DNA from: JBHHYR01 sp046757585
Lineage (GTDB): Bacteria > Desulfobacterota > Binatia > HRBIN30
Assembly: GCA_046757585.1 (NCBI GenBank)
Contig: JBHHYR010000241.1
Span: 1-5,707 of the forward strand
Length of the DNA stretch: 5,707 nt
Reading direction: 5' to 3'
Shown: positions 1-5,707 of the stretch, piece after piece
Layout of the letters: each line of letters starts with the position of its first letter
How positions within the stretch are numbered: position 1 is the first letter of the stretch
The notes under the pieces: generated by a model
The model's database searches: none
The model's input: only the letters and a program-made list of their open reading frames with translations
What the model was told of the DNA's origin: nothing
Made by a program: the position numbers and the translations under genes

Positions 1-1
1 G

Positions 2-793
2 GTGAAGGAGCTCTCGGAGCTAGGCTTGGAGCAGCAGGTGAAGCTCTCACCCGAAGACGTGGAGGAAACCTTTCGGGCTGCAGTTGGAGAAGGAACCATC
101 CGGCACCTCTGTGCAACGGGCGGGACGCTCTGGCAGGTCAAGCGGGAGACAGCGCTGTACATCGAGATGTTCGCGAAGCTCCACCGGACCCGCTCGCTCG
201 TCGGAATGCCGGTCCCGTTCGTCACCGCGCTCACCCCACCCGCCGACGAGGACGACTACCGGCGACTGCGGGACGAGGCGGGGGTGGCGGTCGTGGGCCA
301 CAACATGGATGTGTGGGAGCCAAACCTGTGGCCGGAGATCGTTCCGGGCAAGCATCAGCACTTCGGAGCGGAGGCGTGGAAGGCGGCGCTCAAACGCGCA
401 GTCCAGGTTTTCGGCTGGGGCCGGGTGCAGTCAACGTTCGTCCTTGGCGTCGAGGTTGCGTCTCCCAAGGGCTTCCAGGACCTCTCCGAAGCACGCCGTT
501 CCGTGGTCGCCGGGTTCGAATGGATGTATGAGAACGGCATTCTGCCGAAGACGAGCTTCTTCATCGGCATTCCAGGCGCACGTTACGGGGACCGTCACAA
601 CGCCGCCCCCCCGACCGAATACCTGCTCGATACCTCCGCCGAACTCTACCGACTTCACCACCGCTACGGCATGCCGCTGCAGAGTGACGTCTACTGCCGG
701 CAATGCATGAACACGTCCACCGATTACGACCACTTCGCCTTGCGCGACGCAGTCGCCGCGGACAGTGGGCGCGAGGCGAAGGTTCCGGCCTGA
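2..793 (+). CDS. Radical SAM protein, C-terminal part (5' end outside window)
   Basis: The reading frame is open from the left edge and ends at TGA 791-793, giving 263 visible residues. The order of elements fits the later part of a radical SAM TIM barrel: an LSPEDVEETF helix (about 15-24), a strand ending in CATGGT (37-42) that sits where the SAM-binding GGE motif usually is, then GHNMDVWEP (99-107), and TFVLGVE (145-151), followed by SFFIGIPGAR (185-194). No CxxxCxxC cluster motif is visible, and in this fold it lies about 40-60 residues before the GGE position. The gene is therefore almost certainly cut by the window, and the GTG at base 2 is probably an internal Val. The spacing recalls BioB-like radical SAM enzymes. 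A CRQC pair (232-235) near the C-terminus could bind metal. Substrate unknown. It is convergent with the minus-strand group, so it is probably transcribed separately. Confidence 0.8.
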   Translation: MKELSELGLEQQVKLSPEDVEETFRAAVGEGTIRHLCATGGTLWQVKRETALYIEMFAKLHRTRSLVGMPVPFVTALTPPADEDDYRRLRDEAGVAVVGHNMDVWEPNLWPEIVPGKHQHFGAEAWKAALKRAVQVFGWGRVQSTFVLGVEVASPKGFQDLSEARRSVVAGFEWMYENGILPKTSFFIGIPGARYGDRHNAAPPTEYLLDTSAELYRLHHRYGMPLQSDVYCRQCMNTSTDYDHFALRDAVAADSGREAKVPA

Positions 794-835
794 CCGGGCG
801 CCACAGCAGCACAGACCCGCGGCGGCGACCCCGCC
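794..835. other. Convergent intergenic gap, no clear terminator
   Basis: These 42 bases separate the stop codons of two converging genes. The only hairpin potential I see is a 5-bp GC stem, GGCGG (821-825) with CCGCC (831-835) around a 5-base loop, and a weaker CGCC/GGCG pairing running into the minus-strand stop codon. Neither is followed by a T-run on either strand, so a standard intrinsic terminator is not supported. Confidence 0.5.
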
Positions 836-1768
836 TCAGGCGAGCTTGAGAAACTCGATGGCGTTGTCACGCAGCACCCGGCGCTTCGTTTCCTCGCGTA
901 CGGGGAGGGCCAGAAACTGCGTCAGACACGTCTCCAAGCCGAGCCCGTTTGTCCCGAACAAGACCTTTTCGCGCCCGCGCGAGCTGTCCATAAAACGTAC
1001 CTGACGCTCGTCCAGGCTGTGCGGAAAATACGCCGAAATGTCCCCGTACACGTTTGGATGTCGCCACAGCATCGAGCACCATTCGTCAATCCACGGCCAG
1101 CCGGTGTGCGACAGGTTCATCCGCAGCGTCGGGAAATCGATCGCCACCTCGTCCGCGAGCATGGGCCGACCGACGTCGGAAGGAAGCACCTCGGCCGAAT
1201 GGCCGACCTGCATGCCGACGGCAATGTCCAGTTCGTTACATTTGGCGTACAGCGGGTAACAGCGGCGGTCGTTCGGGGCCAGGCCGAATGACAGCGGATG
1301 AAACCATACGTACTTGAAGCCGTACTGCCGCACACCGCGCTCGATGTCCCGCAGGCTCTCCTCGATGCGGAACGGATTGTAGCTCGCTGCTCCGATGATG
1401 CGCCCCCGCGACTCGGCAACCAGCTGCCCGACGTCGTCAACGGCGTAGTCGAGGATGAGGGTGTGGTGATAATGGTACGACCACATCTTGGTCGCGCAGA
1501 TCACGACGGACTCGTATCCCAGCCGATCCATGTCCGCCGTCAGCTCCGCCACCGACCCATGGCCCATGAGAACCCGGGGGCCCCTGGCACCGCGCGTACG
1601 ACCGTGGTCGCTGCCGTCCTCGCTACGGCCTTGCTGAGGCCGAAAGACGCTCTTGAAGGTCGTTCGCATCATGATCTTGAACTCTTCATATTGAAACGGG
1701 TTCTGCCCCAGATCCCGCCGTGCTTCCGGCGGATGGTTCATGATGTCGATCGCTCGAATGGCGTTCAT
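836..1768 (-). CDS. Amidohydrolase_2-family (COG2159-type) TIM-barrel protein with atypical metal site
   Basis: This 310-residue protein resembles the amidohydrolase_2 family, which includes ACMSD and gamma-resorcylate decarboxylase and hydrolyses or decarboxylates small acids. Family landmarks are an N-terminal AIDIMNHP (6-13), GRIIGAASYNP (122-132), GFKYVWFHPLS (150-160), GMQVGHSAE (185-193), MNLSHTGWPW (217-226), VYGDIS (240-245) and KVLFGTNG (268-275). Two canonical residues differ: DxHxH reads D-I-M-N-H (Met10), and the usual GSD/GTD aspartate is Asn274; His12, His190 and His221 remain. A hydrophilic Arg/Gly/Asp-rich stretch (about 45-66) looks like a loop. I prefer ATG 1768 because GGGGGA lies 9 bases upstream and the conserved domain begins right after it. 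A GTG at 1796-1798, overlapping the preceding stop as GTGA, would add 10 residues. It is the last gene of the minus-strand group. Catalysis is uncertain; the substrate is unknown. Confidence 0.82.
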   Translation of the reverse strand: MNAIRAIDIMNHPPEARRDLGQNPFQYEEFKIMMRTTFKSVFRPQQGRSEDGSDHGRTRGARGPRVLMGHGSVAELTADMDRLGYESVVICATKMWSYHYHHTLILDYAVDDVGQLVAESRGRIIGAASYNPFRIEESLRDIERGVRQYGFKYVWFHPLSFGLAPNDRRCYPLYAKCNELDIAVGMQVGHSAEVLPSDVGRPMLADEVAIDFPTLRMNLSHTGWPWIDEWCSMLWRHPNVYGDISAYFPHSLDERQVRFMDSSRGREKVLFGTNGLGLETCLTQFLALPVREETKRRVLRDNAIEFLKLA

Positions 1769-1777
1769 GGATGACGG

Positions 1778-1783
1778 TCCCCC
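1778..1783 (-). promoter_or_regulatory. Probable ribosome binding site for the amidohydrolase-like gene
   Basis: The minus strand reads GGGGGA with 9 bases before ATG 1766-1768. This purine-rich stretch is the main sequence reason for choosing the ATG over the GTG that overlaps the stop of the acyl-CoA dehydrogenase. The match to AGGAGG is only partial. Confidence 0.4.
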
Positions 1784-1794
1784 GCGAGTGATCT

Positions 1795-2955
1795 TCACGC
1801 GCCTCTCGGAAGTCCCAGCGCGCGCTCCGCGATGATGTTGCGCATCACCTCCGAGGTGCCTCCGCCGATCGTGTACGCCCGCGCATCGAGATACAGGCCC
1901 TGCCAGCGGCCGCGGTCGAGCGCCCAGGCGTTGCCGCGGCCGAGCACCGCGTAGGCGCCTTCGACTTCCATTGCCGCAGCCATGATGCGCTGCCGCAGCT
2001 CGGAGGAGACGAGCTTCCCGATTGCCGACTCCGGCCCGGGCGGCGCGCCCCGCAGCTGTTGCGTCAGCGTCCGGTACCCCGTGTACTTCAGCGTCTCTTT
2101 TTCGATAACAAGTTGCGCCAGCTGCTGCCGCACGACCGGATCGTGCAGGCGGCCAGCCGTGGCTGCCAGGTGGCGTAGCCGGGAGAGGTGGCGCTCGAGC
2201 TCGACGACACCGCTCAGCCCGGACCGTTCGACCGACAAGGTTGCTTTCGCAATCATCCAGCCCCGGTTCAGCTCGCCGACGAGATTCGACCTCGGAATGC
2301 GCACGTCGTCGAGGAACAGTTCACTAAAGTGACTCTTACCGGTCATCTGCCGGATGGGCACGACACGGACGCCGCTCGAACTCATATCCATTAGCACATA
2401 GCTGATTCCCTCCTGCTTTGGTGCGTCTGGGTTTGTGCGCACGAGCAAGAAGCACCAGTCAGCCACCGGCCCCAAACTGGTCCACAGCTTCTGGCCATTG
2501 ACCACGAAGACGTCACCGTCTTCGACGGCGCGGGTCTGCAGTGACGCAAGATCTGACCCTGCGTTGGGTTCGGAAAACCCCTGACACCAGATTTCTTCGG
2601 CTGTCAGGATCTTCGGGAGAAAACGCCGCTTTTGCTCTTCCGTGCCGTACCGGATCAGGGCCGGCCCAAGGATGTTGAGGCCAATGGCATTGAGCGGGCC
2701 AGGGGCGCCGGCGCGCGCCAGCTCCTGATTGAAGATCACCTGCTGGGTGACCGTGGCGTCGTGGCCGCCGTAGGCGCTTGGCCACGCCAGGCCGACGAAC
2801 CCGGCCTCGTACAGTGTGCGTTGCCATGCCTTTGCCTGTGCCAGCGCAGCGACCTGATCTCGCGAGACACGCGGCCGTTCGGGGAGGTGGTCGCGCAGCC
2901 ACGCACGCACCCGGTCCCGAAACGCTTCATCTGCTGGCGTGTAGCGGACGTCCAT
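1795..2955 (-). CDS. Acyl-CoA dehydrogenase (FadE-like)
   Basis: This 386-residue protein has the full length and domain order of a flavin acyl-CoA dehydrogenase: N-terminal helical domain (1-120), central beta domain (about 121-225) and C-terminal helical domain (about 230-384). It should oxidise a CoA thioester at C2-C3 and pass electrons from FAD to ETF. Visible motifs are CQGFSEPNAGSD (124-135), VNGQKLWTS (152-160), ELFLDDVRIP (212-221) and a C-terminal YTIGGGTSEVMRNIIAERAL. The usual catalytic Glu of MCAD-type enzymes (YEGT) is Gly364 here. Glu243 in SVERSG lies on the helix that carries the base in isovaleryl-CoA and long-chain acyl-CoA dehydrogenases, and is the likely base. The ATG start has a strong RBS, 20 bases after the preceding stop. 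Lying in one group with an ETF beta gene fits its electron chemistry. Chain length and substrate cannot be told. Confidence 0.95.
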   Translation of the reverse strand: MDVRYTPADEAFRDRVRAWLRDHLPERPRVSRDQVAALAQAKAWQRTLYEAGFVGLAWPSAYGGHDATVTQQVIFNQELARAGAPGPLNAIGLNILGPALIRYGTEEQKRRFLPKILTAEEIWCQGFSEPNAGSDLASLQTRAVEDGDVFVVNGQKLWTSLGPVADWCFLLVRTNPDAPKQEGISYVLMDMSSSGVRVVPIRQMTGKSHFSELFLDDVRIPRSNLVGELNRGWMIAKATLSVERSGLSGVVELERHLSRLRHLAATAGRLHDPVVRQQLAQLVIEKETLKYTGYRTLTQQLRGAPPGPESAIGKLVSSELRQRIMAAAMEVEGAYAVLGRGNAWALDRGRWQGLYLDARAYTIGGGTSEVMRNIIAERALGLPRGA

Positions 2956-2965
2956 CGCCGGGCGA

Positions 2966-2974
2966 CTCTCCCTT
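2966..2974 (-). promoter_or_regulatory. Ribosome binding site of the acyl-CoA dehydrogenase gene
   Basis: The minus strand reads AAGGGAGAG, 10 bases before ATG 2953-2955 and directly after the stop codon of the upstream oxidoreductase (TAG at 2976-2978). It is the clearest Shine-Dalgarno match in the window and fixes this start. Confidence 0.65.
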
Positions 2975-2975
2975 G

Positions 2976-4931
2976 CTACAGCAGCCTGCCCACATGCGCG
3001 CCGTGCTGGGTTGCCTCGACCAGGCGCCGCGGCGCGAAGGCAGCACCCACCAGGTAGAGCTCCTTCACTCTGCCCTTCAGCGCTCTGTACAGGTGGTCAT
3101 CGGGCCGGCTGCCAAGTGCGAGGACGACGGTGTCGACGCCCTCGATGCGTCGTTCCTCGGCCGTATGCGCGTTGTATGCGATTACCGTGGAGCCCTCCAC
3201 CGCCCGCACGCACGTGGACGGACTGATCGCCACGTGGTTCTTGTACAGCCAGTAAAAGACGATCCCGCTCGTGTAGCGCTCGATGCGGCTGCCCAGCATC
3301 AGCCACTTGTGAAGAATTTCCACGTGCTTGCCGCGTGCCGTGATGAAGTCGGCAACGCTTGGCGTCTCCATGCCGTCGTCTGCGGAGACGAGCACGACGC
3401 GCTGGCCGACCTCCACGTGCCCGGTGAGGACGTCCCAGCCTTGCACGACGTTGGGCTGATCGCCGCCAGGGACGTCCAGCGTACGTGGCACCGACCCGGT
3501 CGCCACGACGACGGCGTCCGGTTCGAGATCGAGGACTCCTTCTGGGGTCGCCGGCGTATTGAGGCGCACGTCCACACCGAGCAGCTGCAGCTGCCGCTCT
3601 TCGTAGCGTGGAAAGTCGAGGAACCCTTCCCGCCGCGGTGCTTTGGCAGCAACGAGCAGCTGGCCGCCGATCTCCCCAGTTTGCTCCAGCACGACCACGT
3701 TGTGTCTGCGTGCGGCAGCGACGCGCGCCGTTTCGAGCCCCGCTGGCCCGCCCCCGATAACCACCACACGCTTGACGCACTGGGCCGGTTTGGTGGCAGC
3801 CCACGCCCGCTCATGGCCGATGACTGGGTTCACCGCGCAGACGGGTGTCTTCCGCTCTTCGTGGATGACCTGGCCGATGCACGTATTGCACGCGATGCAC
3901 TTGCGAATTTCGTCCAATCGTCCCTCGCGTGCCTTGCGGGGGAAATCTGGATCCGCGATCGAAGCGCGGGTCATCCCGATCACATCCGCTTGCCCCTCGG
4001 CGAGGAGCCGCTCCGCCAGCACCGGATCGTTCACCCGCCCCGCGTACAGCACCGGCACGCCGACGGCTTGGCGAATCTCGGCTGCGGCATATGAGAACGC
4101 GGCCAACGGATACTGCATGGGGGGAACGTAGCTGGGCATGCCCCAGGGTGAACCGACATCCACGCTCAGGTAGTCGATCGGTACCGCCGCGCACACCATG
4201 GCCGCCATCTGCTTCATGTCTTCGAGGTTGTAGCCCCCGTCCTTGTACTCGTCGGCGCAAATCCGCAGGCCCACGGTGAGCCCGCGTGGAACGTGGTCGC
4301 GAATGCGGCGTACCGCCTCGGTCACGAAGCGAATGCGCTTCTCGATCGATCCTCCCCAGTCGTCGGTGCGCTTGTTGGTGTACGGTGACAGGAACCACTG
4401 CGGCAGCGTTTCGTGGGCACAATGAATCTCGACCGCGTCCGCACCGGCGGCGTGAAACTTCACCGCAGCGTTCCAGTACGTGTCGAGGATGCACTGAATC
4501 TCGGCCTCGTCCAGTTCATGTGGCACGTAATCGTACAGCAGCGCGATGGGTACCGGCGACGCACACATCAAGGATTGGAGGTGCGTGAGCTGCATGACAC
4601 ACACGGCGCCGTGCTCGTGCACCGCATCGGTGAACTGCTTCACGCGTTGGACGAACTGGGGATGGCCGTAGAACGCAAATCGGGTCGCCGCGGCTCCCGG
4701 CAAGAACTCTTCCGCACGCCCCGGCGGCAAGGGGGTTGGCAGTAGCCACGTCTCATTCCCAATCCATCCCACCCCGCCCCGCGCCTTCTGCAGGTGATGC
4801 TCGGTGAATGCTTGATCCGGTAGCCCGTCCGCCCGTCCCGCGTTGATCGAGTACGCCGTCTCGGCAATACGGTTCGGCACGGTCATCGTACCAACCGTGA
4901 TCGGGGTGAACAGATACTGGAAGTCAACCAT
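2976..4931 (-). CDS. FMN/4Fe-4S/FAD oxidoreductase, 2,4-dienoyl-CoA reductase / trimethylamine dehydrogenase family
   Basis: This 651-residue protein has the three-part plan of the family. An old-yellow-enzyme FMN barrel (about 5-340) shows LFTPITVG, FLSPYTNKRTDDWGGS (180-195) and YAGRVNDP (296-303). Cysteines 345, 348, 351 and 365 (CIACNTC, then PVC) form the 4Fe-4S site. A FAD-type Rossmann domain carries VVVIGGGPAGLE (389-400). Cys-x2-Cys-x2-Cys spacing matches trimethylamine dehydrogenase rather than the x2, x3 spacing of E. coli FadH. The second nucleotide fold reads VVLVSADDGMETPSVADF (512-529) and lacks GxGxxG, as in trimethylamine dehydrogenase, where ADP is bound. The FadH catalytic Tyr position is Thr175; His170 and His173 are nearby. 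The FMN-linking Cys of trimethylamine dehydrogenase appears to be Ser28. The start ATG lies 4 bases after the etfB stop, with only a weak GGGAC upstream, suggesting translational coupling. Family firm; substrate and electron partner inferred. Confidence 0.92.
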   Translation of the reverse strand: MVDFQYLFTPITVGTMTVPNRIAETAYSINAGRADGLPDQAFTEHHLQKARGGVGWIGNETWLLPTPLPPGRAEEFLPGAAATRFAFYGHPQFVQRVKQFTDAVHEHGAVCVMQLTHLQSLMCASPVPIALLYDYVPHELDEAEIQCILDTYWNAAVKFHAAGADAVEIHCAHETLPQWFLSPYTNKRTDDWGGSIEKRIRFVTEAVRRIRDHVPRGLTVGLRICADEYKDGGYNLEDMKQMAAMVCAAVPIDYLSVDVGSPWGMPSYVPPMQYPLAAFSYAAAEIRQAVGVPVLYAGRVNDPVLAERLLAEGQADVIGMTRASIADPDFPRKAREGRLDEIRKCIACNTCIGQVIHEERKTPVCAVNPVIGHERAWAATKPAQCVKRVVVIGGGPAGLETARVAAARRHNVVVLEQTGEIGGQLLVAAKAPRREGFLDFPRYEERQLQLLGVDVRLNTPATPEGVLDLEPDAVVVATGSVPRTLDVPGGDQPNVVQGWDVLTGHVEVGQRVVLVSADDGMETPSVADFITARGKHVEILHKWLMLGSRIERYTSGIVFYWLYKNHVAISPSTCVRAVEGSTVIAYNAHTAEERRIEGVDTVVLALGSRPDDHLYRALKGRVKELYLVGAAFAPRRLVEATQHGAHVGRLL

Positions 4932-4935
4932 CGGT

Positions 4936-5707
4936 TCAGTCCCGCGGGCGGATAAATCCGCGTTCCTCCAGAAAGCGCGTGATCTCCGCCGCCACGGTGC
5001 TCGGGTCGCCTTCTACGAATATGCCACCGCGCTTCTGCTGCAGGCCACCCGTGAGCAAATGGGCGAGGCGGTCCATCGCCGATAGATGGGCGTCGGGTCC
5101 ATCGGTGCGCCGTGGTCGCGGTTTCGCCATCTCCAGGGCGGTCAACTCGCAGAGCGCAGCACTCTGCGCGTCGCAACCGATTTGTTCGATCGGGAGGGCG
5201 CTGGCGCTGCGGCGCGCTCGCACGGACACGTATCGGGGCTCGGCCAGCGCTGTCTCGACGGCCAATACGGCCGGCAGGGAACAGCGAACGACTTCCCGGT
5301 CTCCCCGCTCCAAACGCCGTTCCGCCTCGAGGCCCAGCTCGGGCTCCAGCGTGAGCGTGGCGACGCCCGTGACCAACGGCCAGCCGAGCTCGGCAGCGAG
5401 CACAACCGGGAACTGGCCCGACTCACCGTCGTCGCTGCAACCGCCGCAGAGCACCAGGTCGATCCGTGCGCGCTCCAAGACTGTAGCCACCGCCATGGCG
5501 GAGCCCGCCGGGTCGAGACTGTCTGCGCGGCGTACATGCACGGCCCGGTCGGCGCCGCGGGCGAGACAGAACCGCAGCGCACGCACCGCTTCTGCTTCCC
5601 CCGCACTGATCGCGGTGACGCGGCCGCCAACGCACGCCCGCTGAGCCAAGGCCCCGTCGAGCGCCGCGCGATCGCTGGTGCCTATGCGCGCGATGGGCCA
5701 CGGCGTT
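4936..5707 (-). CDS. etfB: Electron transfer flavoprotein beta subunit (5' end outside window)
   Basis: The frame stays open from the stop at 4936 to the right edge, giving 256 visible residues; the TTG at 5647-5649 is only an internal codon, as conserved-looking sequence (IGTSDRAALDGAL) continues upstream of it. ETF carries electrons from acyl-CoA and related dehydrogenases to a quinone reductase or other acceptor, and the beta subunit holds AMP or a second FAD. Family features are ALRFCLARGADRAVHV, a nucleotide-binding region DLVLCGGCSDDGESGQFP (about 83-100), LPAVLAVETALAEPRY (about 144-159) and a C-terminal FVEGDPSTVAAEI. Roughly 20-30 N-terminal residues are missing. After PRY the usual ATLPNIMKAKKK recognition loop reads VSVRARRSASAL, a marked departure. 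No etfA is visible; it may lie upstream. It is the first visible gene of the minus-strand group, 4 bases ahead of the Fe-S flavoenzyme. Confidence 0.9.
   Translation of the reverse strand, partial: TPWPIARIGTSDRAALDGALAQRACVGGRVTAISAGEAEAVRALRFCLARGADRAVHVRRADSLDPAGSAMAVATVLERARIDLVLCGGCSDDGESGQFPVVLAAELGWPLVTGVATLTLEPELGLEAERRLERGDREVVRCSLPAVLAVETALAEPRYVSVRARRSASALPIEQIGCDAQSAALCELTALEMAKPRPRRTDGPDAHLSAMDRLAHLLTGGLQQKRGGIFVEGDPSTVAAEITRFLEERGFIRPRD

Noticed and set aside
821..842. Possible bidirectional terminator between the convergent genes
   Set aside because: The stems are only 4-5 bp and no T-run follows on either strand.
1571..1636. Low-complexity Arg/Gly/Asp-rich stretch in the amidohydrolase-like protein as a possible inserted element or frameshift patch
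   Set aside because: The frame is intact on both sides, there are no flanking repeats, and a variable hydrophilic loop at this point of the barrel is an adequate explanation.
1298..1774. Plus-strand open frame (158 codons) opposite the amidohydrolase-like gene
   Set aside because: It is antisense to conserved amidohydrolase_2 motifs and its translation matches no family I recognise.
2778..4094. Long plus-strand open frame (438 codons) opposite the Fe-S flavoenzyme
   Set aside because: It runs antisense to a protein with clear family motifs throughout, crosses into the acyl-CoA dehydrogenase region, and its translation shows no recognisable domain. It is a typical antisense open frame in GC-rich coding DNA.
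2976..4931. Calling the flavoenzyme fadH or trimethylamine dehydrogenase outright
   Set aside because: The catalytic Tyr of FadH and the FMN-linking Cys of trimethylamine dehydrogenase are both absent, so neither gene symbol is justified.
4979..5644. Plus-strand open frame (221 codons) opposite etfB
   Set aside because: The translation is Arg/Ser/Ala-rich and of low complexity, as expected for the reverse of a GC-rich gene, while the minus-strand frame shows clear ETF beta motifs.

Overview
The window is GC-rich bacterial DNA, densely coded, with no RNA gene, mobile element, CRISPR array or sizeable intergenic gap. Gene types (acyl-CoA dehydrogenase, ETF, Fe-S flavoenzyme, amidohydrolase_2 protein, radical SAM protein) suit a metabolically versatile soil or sediment bacterium such as a Desulfobacterota/Binatota-like proteobacterium or an actinomycete. 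The sequence does not settle the taxonomy, so that is only a guess.

Layout: at the left edge (1-793, + strand) lies the C-terminal part of a radical SAM enzyme; its Fe-S-binding N-terminus is outside the window. It converges, across a 42-base gap without a convincing terminator, on a tightly packed minus-strand gene group. In transcription order (right to left) that group is: an electron transfer flavoprotein beta subunit, cut by the right edge (4936-5707); an FMN/4Fe-4S/FAD oxidoreductase of the 2,4-dienoyl-CoA reductase/trimethylamine dehydrogenase family (2976-4931); an acyl-CoA dehydrogenase (1795-2955); and an amidohydrolase_2-family TIM-barrel protein (836-1768 or 836-1798). Gaps are 4 bases, 20 bases and a stop/start overlap or 26-base offset, so one transcript is likely; its promoter must lie beyond the right edge.

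Working together (inference): the acyl-CoA dehydrogenase would desaturate a CoA thioester and pass electrons to the co-encoded ETF. The Fe-S flavoenzyme resembles trimethylamine dehydrogenase in its cluster spacing and in a degenerate second nucleotide-binding fold, and that family member uses ETF as its partner. It may therefore also exchange electrons with this ETF rather than with NAD(P)H. The amidohydrolase-like protein has lost two canonical metal/catalytic residues, so its role is open. The substrate of the pathway cannot be read from the sequence.

The most useful second-look items are the atypical amidohydrolase metal site, the TMADH-like oxidoreductase beside etfB, and the altered ETF recognition loop. 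All are variations on known families; nothing in the window demonstrates a wholly new system.
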